64,000 nt of DNA from the NCBI GenBank assembly GCA_963667315.1, contig OY763325.1:1922001-1986000 (forward strand), in the 5' to 3' direction. Positions 16,401 through 25,000 of the stretch are shown here, piece after piece. A program made the position numbers and the translations under genes. The DNA comes from DAINPP01 sp963667315. Lineage in GTDB: Bacteria; Thermotogota; Thermotogae; MWEM01. Position 1 is the first letter of the stretch. Every line of letters starts with the position of its first letter. The notes beneath the pieces are model-generated. The model saw nothing but the letters and a program-made list of their open reading frames with translations, was not told where the DNA came from and ran no database searches.

Positions 16401-18893
16401 GATCTCGTCAACGTATCCGTTCACGAGTACACCGAACTGATTCGCTTCTTCGGCCGTCGGTGCTTTCATGTCTCGGCTGAAGCCGATCTCTACATGTCTC
16501 CCGTCTGCCGTCATCGTTGCCGCTGTGCAGATGGGTAATGGCGCCGGGACTCGGTTGCTGATCGGTTTGTCTGTGAATGTTGCCAGGGCTGCGCCGTCTG
16601 CACTTTCAACGTCTCCCGCTGTGTAGTCCAGCGTAAGAACGTCTCCGTTTGAGACCGCTCTGTTCAGTCCGAGTTCGATGATTTTGGCATCTGCACTGTT
16701 CAGGGTTGCACTTTCGATTGTTGTCGTTGGGGCACTTCTGCCTATTGTCTGTGTTTCGTTGATTCCCAGGTGGAATTGTCCGTGTTTTCCCGTTGGGTCT
16801 GCCATTGCTCTGTCAAAGGTGACTTTGACCGTCAAGCCGTCTTCGCTCGTTTCTCCCGATACGAATTGTGGCTGGGGGGCCGGCACGGTGTTGTTTGCCG
16901 CGATTCCCGCAAAGCTTTCCAGGTACGCTTCGTTTTGAGCCTGTACGCTTCCTTTGGCGTAGGAGATGAGTACTGTTTCCCCGTACGCGATGCTCTGTCC
17001 GTCTTTGAGTGTCAGTGTGTACGTGTCGCTTGCCGTTCTTGTCACGCTTTCGATCTGTTTGAGTACGCTGCCGCTTTGTACACTGAATTGTGTCTTCGCG
17101 CCACTCGGTACATCTTTCATGTCTTTGTCGAAGGCGATTTCTATTGTGTTCGTGCTCGCTGTTGCTTCTGTTACCAGTGGTGCCTCTCCCGGTACCCTGT
17201 TGGTAACGGCTACGTTTTTGTATTGCGCCAGTTTCCCGCCGTCTGTGCTCGCGATGGTTCCCGGTGTGTAGTCGATGAATACTTTGTCTCCGCTTTCTAT
17301 CGCTTCTTCCAGTGTCAGCACGTAGGCGTTCGTCGTTCCCGCTTTTCTTTCTATTTTGCTCGTTTCTATCGTCTGATAGGTTGTAATTGTTCTGCTGTCT
17401 CTGCTGGTGATGTTTGCCGTTTGTTCTTTTTTGACGGTGTAGGCGTCTTTTTTCCCGCTGGGGTCTCCCATCGCTTTGTCATACGTCAGTTCTATTTGTG
17501 TCCCGTCACTGTTTGTGATGGCTCCCGTCTGTTCCGGCGCTTCGATGGTTCCCGTTTTGAAGGTCCATACCCCACTTCTCGTCGTTTTGTCTGTCCCTGT
17601 GTCTTTTGCTTCGATTGCCCAGTAGTATCTGGTATTCCCTTCCAGCAGCCCTTGTATCTGGTAGTTTTTGGCTGTCAGCCCTTCGGCTTTTTTGTCTATT
17701 TTTTTCGGGTTTGCACTCATGTAGACGGTGTAGGTGATTGGTGCCCCGTTTTTGTCGTGTTCCCATTCTAACAGCGGTGGAGCAGTCGCGTCCATCCCTT
17801 CTGTTCCGTCCCCAGGTGTCGGGTTGTTGGGCACGTCCATTCCTTCCGCTTTGGTCATGAAGGTGTTCGTCTGTGTTCGTGTCGCCGCTCCGTTGGCGTC
17901 TTTTGCCATGATGAACCAGTAATACGTTCGCCCTTCTTCCAGTCCTTCCGGCTGGTATTCTGTCTCGTCTATCCCTTCGACCGTTACGTTTCGGTTGGTG
18001 TTTTTTACCATGTCGATGTACACGTAGTATTTCACAGCGTCTCCGTCCGGGTCAACGCTGGCACTCCAGCTCAGGGTCACGTCGGTGGCTACGTCGGTTG
18101 CCCCTTCTGTCGGGTTCAGGAGTTCGGGTTGGCTTGGCGCTCTGTTTCCCGTTCTCACTTGTGAGCTTCCCACCACACTGGTCTGGCTCGCGCTGTTTTG
18201 TGCCACGATCACCCAGTCGTACAAGGTCTGGCTGTTCATGTTGTTGAACGTGTGGCTCGTGTCTGTGGTGTGGGCTGTCGTCGCCGGCGCGATTCTCGCC
18301 ATCCAGTAGCCCATTTCTTCCACGTTTCTTGTGCTCATTCCCTGTCCCTGGTCGTACACGTAGATCACGTATTCTACCGCTCTTCCCGGGTTCTGCCGGT
18401 CTTCGTATGCCGGCCAGTCTAAGGTGAAGCTTGTGTTTTCCACTTCACTCACGATCAGTGACGGGTCTGTCGGAATCTCTTCCGGGTCTACCGGCTGGGG
18501 CAGGCTTTCCCCGTTTATGGTAAAGGTCCAGATCGGACTCTTTGTGCTGTTTCCGTTCTTGTCCATCGCTGTGACCCGCCAGTACCAGATCCCCTCTTCC
18601 AGGTTCGGCAGCAGAAAGTATGTCTCCACCGTCTCATAGAAGGTCGGGTCGTCCAGTCCTTCTATCGTCCGCGCGTAGTTGATGCGGTAGGTCACTGCTC
18701 CACCTTCCGGATCCGTGCTTGCCGTCCATTTGCTGTAGAAGTAGTTCTCGTCCACCAGTTCGCTCTGTGAAGGGTAGATGTTCACTACCGCACTCGGTGC
18801 CTGGTTCGCCCGCTTTCTGCTTACACATGATGTCACTATTAACATGATGATCGCAATCATAAGTATCACAACGATACGCAAGTTCTTTTTCAT
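10413..18893 (-). CDS. Giant modular surface lipoprotein, array member 3 (2826 aa, the longest)
   Basis: The ATG at 18893 follows GGAGG. The lipobox is VTSC. The front half (four fibronectin-III-like domains, four SwmB/SbsA-type repeats, beta-helix 1 at 886-1130) matches member 2 almost exactly. Member 3 then carries one more beta-helix/sandwich/cadherin-like unit than member 2: helix 2 (1431-1724), sandwich (1774-1820), cadherin-like domain (about 1917), helix 3 (2001-2297), sandwich (2354-2414) and the terminal Pmp-like helix (2521-2777). The extra helix 2 begins FVRLETSASDSEGR and resembles that of member 4, whereas helix 3 matches helix 2 of member 2. The C-terminal tail carries NFSVNKEG and ends NGNQMKW. 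It has its own promoter and terminator. The role is inferred to be at the cell surface; the ligand is unknown. Confidence 0.92.
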   Translation of the reverse strand: MKKNLRIVVILMIAIIMLIVTSCVSRKRANQAPSAVVNIYPSQSELVDENYFYSKWTASTDPEGGAVTYRINYARTIEGLDDPTFYETVETYFLLPNLEEGIWYWRVTAMDKNGNSTKSPIWTFTINGESLPQPVDPEEIPTDPSLIVSEVENTSFTLDWPAYEDRQNPGRAVEYVIYVYDQGQGMSTRNVEEMGYWMARIAPATTAHTTDTSHTFNNMNSQTLYDWVIVAQNSASQTSVVGSSQVRTGNRAPSQPELLNPTEGATDVATDVTLSWSASVDPDGDAVKYYVYIDMVKNTNRNVTVEGIDETEYQPEGLEEGRTYYWFIMAKDANGAATRTQTNTFMTKAEGMDVPNNPTPGDGTEGMDATAPPLLEWEHDKNGAPITYTVYMSANPKKIDKKAEGLTAKNYQIQGLLEGNTRYYWAIEAKDTGTDKTTRSGVWTFKTGTIEAPEQTGAITNSDGTQIELTYDKAMGDPSGKKDAYTVKKEQTANITSRDSRTITTYQTIETSKIERKAGTTNAYVLTLEEAIESGDKVFIDYTPGTIASTDGGKLAQYKNVAVTNRVPGEAPLVTEATASTNTIEIAFDKDMKDVPSGAKTQFSVQSGSVLKQIESVTRTASDTYTLTLKDGQSIAYGETVLISYAKGSVQAQNEAYLESFAGIAANNTVPAPQPQFVSGETSEDGLTVKVTFDRAMADPTGKHGQFHLGINETQTIGRSAPTTTIESATLNSADAKIIELGLNRAVSNGDVLTLDYTAGDVESADGAALATFTDKPISNRVPAPLPICTAATMTADGRHVEIGFSRDMKAPTAEEANQFGVLVNGYVDEIESATLSADKRVITLNLQKPIGKNNEVHLSYTKGTVAATNDGLLESFQNKKVNTDALDTIWVIKGIGWNYSTIQDAIDAQETENGDIIMVATGTYRENVNFNGKALMLTSTWQTDPLASSTTIIDGGNNGTAAVTIGTEEHYVSMDRGTELAKDFNNWTKSRSDMPSYAIIAGFTIQNGAGQSYDSTSRENINSGVPCGINVVGLAQIAYNIITDNGNESTALNGYGIYVSEAARVLIGMNVIQNNYNSWNGAGIYLENYNDFSSGRDMGATALIAMNEIRDNKARKGAGIYIEDGVNVEGLNIEGYGEYWKHFNAPNAEVLFVEQAATQTVNSYSNNTLIEERYSVQRMAVQEGANIYWEVEEDTLTGSLSLRPETAYEQTEVTLNLDYTIGCEYHNGSVVFTIGENSGHNFEITAGASVVIGEEATAITTYSYSTTVATVTGIKLESGTVTLRLTPQETPAGTVVNTISTRDLDYEMSAVGDADGSDSVWSETTASTATFVAKELSIVTDIAYKAGNEPYVKLLETPKRLKVASETTVDTVLAAIKATDDSSQTYAIITASGTQTGEDELTGEATLIVTAEHGNKAEYAITINPTAFVRLETSASDSEGRLISRTIPQEAATTWHDTISDAVTDANQFSQSTITVWPGHYVENLTLGNKHIHLTSTDPASETVRANTIIDGNANGTAVKIGESVASSARGFNEGETIVEGFTVKNGESVLMLFGTGARPVINFSDAISAGIYINRVDAIVRNNLLTENGTGTGNPSADKSGIGIAVEAASPTLYNNTITNNYNILGGAGIGVIDGNPTIYNNTISDNVSYGYGAGIGIVDGMYLMESMAPSAIRENRSEPAILRPVIYNNTITNNAAVTGPGIFFYYRADPKNADGSSWKHFNSGTANVTFVENTTNSNNTYTGNTNLGNYTDGADIRYGTDTTAEGTLTLRPEAGTEREAIILNIDYLIGQEFHGGSLTVDIPTGFELTADASVIIDGTATEASNYTYSTQGITITGINLEAGTVTLRLANQAIPTGLANVSESRDLGYTFNARGDADGADTAWDKSDENETEFTSENLSLNTDFILTGTNPESIQYKTTSPATELKVASETTVQTVLDNIEAADDSEQSYSIYNDTTSKESPLATDTELTGAATLVVVSEHGEPYSAEFGIAINVTKFVRLEQENVASGGRLTGRTGAALSTTWHDTIAQAVDNAIGFRQSTITVWEGYYRETVDFTSKPIHLMSTDPASETVRTNTVIDGDGQGNTIMIGEMPEAVSSSRQVAGETIVEGFTITGGRMPAGGLSSVRSIDAYTLDYIGAIHLYGVDATIRNNLITENGTLTFSGPSSGPTMTMGWGIISENASPVIYDNEISKNFSYEGAAILIVGGGPEIYDNIIQENIAVGGPAICLISREQEDSVSARDGIYTETNARIYKNTLKENIAIAEEDGTNGSAAIFSNIMCNIYNRTGEAWKKFKSPAATIEFIEGGVAENRNIYIDNTVRNIDGSTEGIIEEGKEITFCGTESDMTQRTTKGTVETTPATALLGEPFTFVATYTFDGASWEATLTFEMPSQIDLSTDASITIGEAPRRALKAEEFDAGNGEVYLSGITGENERVVLEVNQHSEVPAGTHLIKAIADADGTGTLYIPSRQFVDSDTASSTLEIEVDGIFTLEKVDSSEICVTFDEAFGKINYGETATITTSESTEVIVSGQLQIDYGKDIRIKPADGETLTFKGDGGNRIFYVDGSTNGASLTLYNAVVRDGVYYDLGAGFYVNNAHLQLENCQIVDNQTTDYWGAGLVVQNSTALIQNTLIASNTADVNSGGMFVKSSPHVTIKNSTVCYNEAGVGGGILVNDSTVYIIDTVIASNTATGTDQYGGGGIYLLDGTITLEDCWIENNYSKFNGGGIYMTPGSGLPTLNFNSGHIRSNTADGDGGGIYRNAGNVYIDSIFWSFAGGNYDTNFSVNKEGPIGFEDAVMHLNDTSYPAKVYDNEAGGNGNQMKW
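11439..12030 (-). repeat. Distal repeat shared with member 2 (sandwich region), copy in member 3
   Basis: Counterpart of 4500-5090 with an offset of 6939 bases and few substitutions. The terminal beta-helix beyond it is unrelated in DNA to that of member 2. Confidence 0.75.
12414..12912 (-). repeat. Distal repeat shared with member 2 (beta-helix entry), copy in member 3
   Basis: Counterpart of 5460-5958. The offset changes from 6939 to 6954 between the two distal repeats, reflecting a small insertion in member 3 near 12365-12400. Confidence 0.75.
15994..18834 (-). repeat. Member 3 copy of the conserved front cassette
   Basis: Matches member 5 at 36350-39190 with a constant offset of 20356 bases. 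In this pair the identity extends further, back to about 15680, giving some 3.15 kb without indels. Identity stops at the lipobox; the signal-peptide cores differ. Confidence 0.9.
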
Positions 18894-18937
18894 AAGATCA
18901 TCCTCCAGTTATTTTAATGGGATTTTTATATCCCCTA

Positions 18938-18946
18938 ATTTTACCA
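18938..18946 (-). promoter_or_regulatory. Extended -10 promoter of array member 3
   Basis: The minus strand reads TGGTAAAAT within CGTTTGTGATATGGTAAAAT, a 20-base box also found before member 4. The leader is about 38 bases and contains GGATATAAAAAT. Confidence 0.65.
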
Positions 18947-19186
18947 TATCACAAACGTTTTTTCCTTTTTCTTGACATGCGAAATAAAACGTTAAACCTA
19001 ATACGTTTTAACTTTTTCGATTTAGCCCTTTTTTTATATCTTTCACTTTCTTTCGCGTAACCATACATTTTGAATCAGCTTCCCCTTTACCAGTAAAACC
19101 AATATTTTCGCCAAATACACATTATAAATACTATTTCTCTCAATTTTGTCAAAAAATTCATAAAAAAGCAATAGTCTTCAAATAAA

Positions 19187-19195
19187 TGGTATAAT
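19187..19195 (+). promoter_or_regulatory. Extended -10 promoter of the LRR lipoprotein gene
   Basis: TGGTATAAT is a perfect extended -10, 75 bases before the chosen start. The region from 18947 to here is AT-rich spacer between two divergent promoters and shows nothing else. Confidence 0.65.
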
Positions 19196-19269
19196 ATCAT
19201 ATTGAATATAAATAATTACAAGCGATGAATCATTCAACAATTGACAATCGAATATTTTGGAGGGAAGAA

Positions 19270-21828
19270 ATGTTTTTTACACGGAGAGAAAAAGACAAAC
19301 ACGTGAAAAGTTTCAGAAAGAGTTATCGTTCCCTGTTAAGCATAGTCTTTACTTTACTGACAATTATCTTACTCATTTCCGCCTGTAAGGGAAGGACGGA
19401 ATATTATGTACTAACACTCACCTCAAATCTGAAAGGAGGCGGGTATGTAAGTTTTGATACGCTCAGATGGACAGATATGGCAAGTCAGACAATCATACGA
19501 GGAATCAAGATACCCGTCACTGCGAAAAGAGCCAGTGGATTCAGTTTTGAAGGATGGTATTATAACGAGACCTGTTTGTGTACCAATACGACCTACAACA
19601 TTAGCATCTTCGGAAATACGACATTAGAAGCAAAATTTGAAGTTAGTCCCATCATTAGCTTTGATGATGCGACCCTTACGAATGCCATAAGAAATGCCGA
19701 AGGATATACGGGGAGTCAACAAGGAACAATTTACCAGGCGGATGTTATGGGGATCGAAACCTTAGCAATCACGAATCAAATCATCTCAAGTTTGAATGGA
19801 CTCCAGCATCTTTGCAATTTAAAGACACTTGAACTGTTTAACTGTCACATCAGTGATCTTTCTACGCTCTCATCGCTGTCGAAGTTGGAATCGCTTGATA
19901 TAAGACAAAATCAGATTTCTGATCTATCCCCGCTCATGAACAATCTATCGATCAATAAACTCTTACTATCGGATAACATTATCAGCGATTTAACACCTAT
20001 ATCAAACCTGGCAAATCTACTAATGATCATACTTGATAGAACTGCGATTACAGATTTATCACCATTGGCTAATCTTGGGAATCTCACGGTAATTACTGTT
20101 TCAGAAACCGGTGTCTCATCAATTGATCCCCTTGCAGGTCTTAACAATCTTGGTTTTATTGATTTTTCACGCACCAATATTACAAATCTGTCAGCACTTT
20201 CAAATTTAAACAAGCTGATTTTCCTGGCATTTTCAGACACCAAAGTTTCTTCTCTTGAACCGTTGAGAAATCTCATCACCCTCGAGTTTCTCGCTCTTTA
20301 TCAGACAGATGTTACCGATCTGTCTCCATTGGAAAATCTTGAGAAAATCACTACACTCCTCGTTTCAAACAATGACATTTCTTCTCTTGAACCATTGAAA
20401 AAACTTCTCAATCTTGAATATATAGATTTTTCACATACGAATGTATACAATCTATCACCTTTAACGAATCTCATCAACCTTTCCACTATCGGCTGTCGAA
20501 ACAATCAAGTAACGGATCTATCACCTTTAGCGAATCTCATCAACCTTTCTGATATTGATTTTTATAAGAACCGAATTGAGGATCTATCCCCCCTAATAAA
20601 CAACACCGGCATTGGAGAGGATGATTCCCTCAATTTGATAGGTAACAGTCTTGATATAACAGAGGGCTCGGAAGACATGAACAACATACAGCAACTCATT
20701 AATCGTGGTGTCGATTTGGAATATCTACCCCAGAACGCAATACCCGTCATCACAAAATTATCAGGACCTGATTCGGGAAATCCTATCTATGTAAATTATG
20801 CACTATTCAAATGGAACAGCGTTGATCAGATAATCAACAGAAGTATTGTGGATTTTGTTGTCAGCAAAGATGGTGGTGAATGGGAGGACCGTGGAGAATT
20901 TGGTTTAAACAACTATGTCTGGTATGATCTAGCAAACGGTTCCCATACCTTAAGCATAAAAGTTATTGATGATCAGGGATACGAATCGAATATCCTCACA
21001 TGGGAATTTGAATACAGAGCACCCGTTACTATTACTATTCAGGCCAGCCCAACAGATCGTGGAGATGTCACATTTTACGACACATGGACTGATATTGCCA
21101 GTCAGACAGTGACAGCTGATTCCATGCAAGCCATCTATTCAAGAGCGAAAAACAGCTATGTTCTGGATGGTTGGTATGAGAACAATACTTTAATCAGCAC
21201 GTCAACAAATTTGTCCTTTACAGCCAGTTCCGATAGACTTTTTATTGCACAGTTTATTCCGGATATTGAAGTGGTATTCACAGATGCAACATTGACCACT
21301 TGTATCCGTGAAAATGACAATTATACAGGGAATCAGTCGGGTCCCATCTATCAAAGAGATGTCTCGGAAATCTCACGCTTAGATATATCCAATAAAAACA
21401 TTGTCAGTCTGAGCGGTATTCAACACCTTCATGCGTTGTGGGATCTGGATGCCAGGAATAACAATATCACGGATGTAACACCGGTGGCCTCTCTCACAAA
21501 CTTAGTTTGGCTGCTTCTTTCAGACAATGCCATCAGTGATATTACATCGCTGGCCAATTTGAAAAACCTCTCCGATTTGCATCTTTCCGACAACACCATC
21601 ACGGATATTTCCAGTCTCTCAAGTCTAACAAAACTCTCTCGAGTTCTCCTTGATTGCAACACGGTGGATGATCTCACCCCTCTCGTTAACAATATTGGAT
21701 TTTCCGAAAATGCTATCCTTGGAATTGTGTACAATAATTTAGATCTGACACCGGGTTCCGAGCACATGAACAGCATCCAGACACTTATTGATAGAGGTGT
21801 AACGGTGTATTATACACCGCAAAATTAG
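19270..21828 (+). CDS. Internalin-like leucine-rich-repeat lipoprotein with two duplicated halves (852 aa)
   Basis: I place the start at the ATG at 19270, five bases after GGAGGG, not at the upstream in-frame ATG at 19225, which has no ribosome binding site. A basic, then hydrophobic, signal leads to the lipobox LISAC. Order: InlB-type beta-grasp repeat (about 40-128, with GFSFEGWYYNE); LRR module 1 (131-490), about twelve 22-residue internalin-type repeats with SDLSPL and TDLSPL; an Ig-like linker (490-585); a second InlB-type repeat (585-665); LRR module 2 (670-852), about four repeats. Both LRR modules start with a DATLT motif and end with GSExMN...PQN, so the protein is an internal duplication. 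It is transcribed opposite to the giant array and sits between members 3 and 4. Protein binding at the surface is typical of the family; the partner is unknown. Confidence 0.9.
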   Translation: MFFTRREKDKHVKSFRKSYRSLLSIVFTLLTIILLISACKGRTEYYVLTLTSNLKGGGYVSFDTLRWTDMASQTIIRGIKIPVTAKRASGFSFEGWYYNETCLCTNTTYNISIFGNTTLEAKFEVSPIISFDDATLTNAIRNAEGYTGSQQGTIYQADVMGIETLAITNQIISSLNGLQHLCNLKTLELFNCHISDLSTLSSLSKLESLDIRQNQISDLSPLMNNLSINKLLLSDNIISDLTPISNLANLLMIILDRTAITDLSPLANLGNLTVITVSETGVSSIDPLAGLNNLGFIDFSRTNITNLSALSNLNKLIFLAFSDTKVSSLEPLRNLITLEFLALYQTDVTDLSPLENLEKITTLLVSNNDISSLEPLKKLLNLEYIDFSHTNVYNLSPLTNLINLSTIGCRNNQVTDLSPLANLINLSDIDFYKNRIEDLSPLINNTGIGEDDSLNLIGNSLDITEGSEDMNNIQQLINRGVDLEYLPQNAIPVITKLSGPDSGNPIYVNYALFKWNSVDQIINRSIVDFVVSKDGGEWEDRGEFGLNNYVWYDLANGSHTLSIKVIDDQGYESNILTWEFEYRAPVTITIQASPTDRGDVTFYDTWTDIASQTVTADSMQAIYSRAKNSYVLDGWYENNTLISTSTNLSFTASSDRLFIAQFIPDIEVVFTDATLTTCIRENDNYTGNQSGPIYQRDVSEISRLDISNKNIVSLSGIQHLHALWDLDARNNNITDVTPVASLTNLVWLLLSDNAISDITSLANLKNLSDLHLSDNTITDISSLSSLTKLSRVLLDCNTVDDLTPLVNNIGFSENAILGIVYNNLDLTPGSEHMNSIQTLIDRGVTVYYTPQN

Positions 21829-21878
21829 GATAAATCGAGATACTTAACCTTAAAAATAAAAGAACGAGCCCCACGTTG

Positions 21879-21932
21879 AAATGCACCCAAAAAGTTGAAA
21901 GAAAAAGAACAACTTTTAGTGGTGCATTTTTT
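21879..21932 (+). terminator. Rho-independent terminator of the LRR gene
   Basis: A long hairpin with arms ATGCACC-AAAAGTTG and CAACTTTT-GGTGCAT (internal bulge) is followed by TTTTTT, 50 bases past the stop codon. Confidence 0.8.
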
Positions 21933-21990
21933 CATATAAAAATATTGAGAAAAAGAAAAGAAAGTGTTTATCGAGAAATGAAAATACGGA

Positions 21991-22021
21991 ACGGGAATAG
22001 TTGATTTCCAACTACCCCCGT
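21991..22021 (-). terminator. Hairpin after member 4, possible terminator
   Basis: ACGGG and TAGTTG pair with CAACTA and CCCGT around a short loop. On the minus strand it lies 70 bases past the member 4 stop, but the following T tract is weak (TATTTTC), so the call is tentative. Confidence 0.4.
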
Positions 22022-22089
22022 CCCTGTTGTTATTGTTAGTTCGTTATAATTAAACGCTTTTTCTATTTATCTAAAAATGCTCTGTATCA

Positions 22090-25000
22090 TCAATTAACAT
22101 ACATTTGATCGCCAGTTCCATCTGCCGTATTATCCTTCACCAGTATGGAATCCGTATCGACAGCTGGAGAGTGTACTATGCCCTGATTAGTAACAGAAAA
22201 ATTATTCTCAGTTGTCTCCTTTGCTGTCCACGCTTGCTCACTCGTTTTAAGAACACATTGAATATCTCCCAAATAAATTCCGCCACCATCTAAAGTCGCT
22301 GTATTGTTTGAAATTACATTGTCGTTCAATTCCACAGTGGGATAAGGCGAATTTCCCTGACAGTAAAGGCCGCCGCCATAACTTGCTTCGTTGAATGTAA
22401 TTGTACACTCATTGATCTCCAAATCGGTTAAATAACCACAATAAACAGCACCACCGTTTTGTGTGGCTCTATTATAGGCAAATTCAGTTCTGACAACCTT
22501 CATGGGCTGACGATTCCACGTAATACCCGCTCCATCTCTCGCCGTATTGGATGCGATAAACGTATCGATTATTTCCGCTGAAGAGTACCAGCAATAGATC
22601 GCACCACCTTGATTCGTCGGTCCAGCACTGTTGTACGTCAAAGTCGAGTTGGTGATTTTGGTATAGAAACTGTTATTCATATAGATTGCACCACCATCAC
22701 TCAATGAACTGTTGTTTTTCACCTCACCCCTTTCGAGAATAAGGTCACCGTAGTATAGTTTAACAGCACCACCTACAGATTCATAACCGTTTTGCAGCAC
22801 AACATCAACCAGTGTTAACGTTGCCGGCTGACCTGAACTCCCATGAACGTAGAAAAGTCTGTGCGCATCATTCCCGTCAAACACGATATTTGAAAGATAG
22901 GCCTCAGGACGAATCGTTATATTTTGATGATTTACAACTTCAAACTCAGACCCGTTCTGTATCACTTCGTCTTTTCCAACGTAAAGCGTTACCGTTTCAG
23001 AATCTTGAATGGAATCAAAAGCCTCTGTAAAAGTATCAAATCCTGTTGATACGCCATTTCTATCGACTCTGTAATCATAATGTTCTTCAAACCAGCCGTT
23101 TCTGACATCATCTTCACTCGGTTCATCCGGTGTACCAGCCGTATAATCAATTGTCACATTGTAGCTTGTCGTATCAAATTCATTTTGAGTGAACTTATAC
23201 ACGTTTCCCTTTACAACAATATGGAAATTCGTCATCCCATTGAATCTCGCTGGAAGATCATCCGTATCAAATCCAATTGTATACTGTTCAAAGTTTGTGT
23301 CATTATCCAGTGTGTAGGCAACCCCCTCAGTTCCCAGATCCCTGAGTCTGTAGGTCGTGATAAACGTCGCATCCGGTGTCGTCGTTACCGTCTTGCCGTT
23401 CGCTCCGATTACCTTCACATGCCAGGAATAGTCTTCACCGTAGGCGAGTGTATCCGTTGCATACTCTTTCGTTGCCCCGTTATCAATCGTTGCACTTGCC
23501 CATTCTCCCGCTCTGTTCGCCCAGGCTACCACATAGCCGCTGATCCCCTGAACTTCCCTTGCAGAAGTATTGGACTGTGCTCCCGCTGTCGCCTCCCAAG
23601 TGAAAGTCATCGTCGTCGTGGCAAACTCCGTTCCCTCTACCGGTGATACCACTGCCACGTCTGGCGCTGCATATTGTGGTGGGATCTCAAGGCTGTCCGT
23701 CGCTTCTTCTGAGATGCTGTAAAGGGTTCCCGTACCATCCGCATCACACGTCGCTGAGAATTCGTATTCCGCTTGGGCTAGCTCTCCCGTGTGGATGAAG
23801 TTGAGGATGATGGACTGATCGCCCGTTTCGCTCGTGAGACCTGTCAACAGAACGGTTTGCTCGTCTATCACTTCTGCACCTTTTAACGATCTTTTTGTCC
23901 CCTCACCAATCGTCACAGAAGCATCCGTCGTAATCGTACATTCTTCAGGCAGTTTGAACGTCATTGACCCTTCGTATGTGTATCCGGTGATATTGACCGT
24001 TGCCGTCACCGTGATCGGCTCTCCGGCGTTCCCCGTCGCCGTCGCCGGGGCAATGAGTAATTGAGGTACATAGGATTCTATCGGACCTTCGAAACAGATG
24101 TCCCGGCCCTCTTCGGACTGAACCTCTCTTGAAGAAGCGGCATCTCCACCCGTCAGTTGATTCGACGTATAGGTGTTGTTGTCTTCAGTATCGTTGTGCT
24201 CTACAAAGTCAACCGTCGCATTCGGCACGTTGAATTCACGCCAGTATGGACTCGTTTCATCTCCGTTCTTGACGTTCATGTTGCTGTACACATAAACCCC
24301 CGCTCCGTTTTCCGCCGTGTTGTTGCTGATCGTGTTGCCGTAAACGATTGGAGTGTAGGTTTCCACATCTCTCCCTGAGCGGGAAGCACTCCATATCGGC
24401 TCGCTTCCAAGGCAAATACCCCCACCGTTGCCATCACTGATGTTGTTGTCGATGACGTTATCGTAGATTTCGGGACTGCCGCTCTCAACAAATATTCCGG
24501 CTCCCCTCGTTTGCGGTACACTGCGCGACATGCTTTCGAAAGTATAGGTATAAGTGTTATAACTGATGATGTTATCATGGATTTTAACATCTGAATTCGA
24601 AGTAGAAACGTAGAGGCCCCTTCCACTTTTATGCTCAACATCAGTTCCGTTTTCTGTGATGAGATTGTTTCGAATGATCGCATTCATCCAGTCAATGCAA
24701 ACCCCACAAGCCGGTTCAGGCATGCCCCCTCTTTCTGAAGAAGTAAAGTTTGATCCCATCGCATTTTTGATGGTGAAGCCTTCAACAATGGTGTATAATG
24801 TCGGCTCATCACTTCTTTGAGAACTAACAGCCCCTTGTCCGATGTATACAACAGTTGTATTCTCATTTCCATCGATAATCGTGCTGTTTCTAACCGTTTC
24901 TGATGCCGGGTCGGTACTCATCAGATGAATTGGTTTCGTTCCGAGGTTTAGGCTTTCAATGTAATAGCCCGGCCATACGGTGATCGTTGAAAGGACTGTG

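Noticed and set aside
19225..19269. Upstream ATG as start of the LRR lipoprotein
   Set aside because: It has no ribosome binding site and adds 15 residues before the signal peptide; the ATG at 19270 has GGAGGG at the right distance.
19580..21790. CRISPR-like or satellite repeats in the LRR gene
   Set aside because: The 66-base periodicity is coding (22-residue LRR units) and the units are not identical in DNA.
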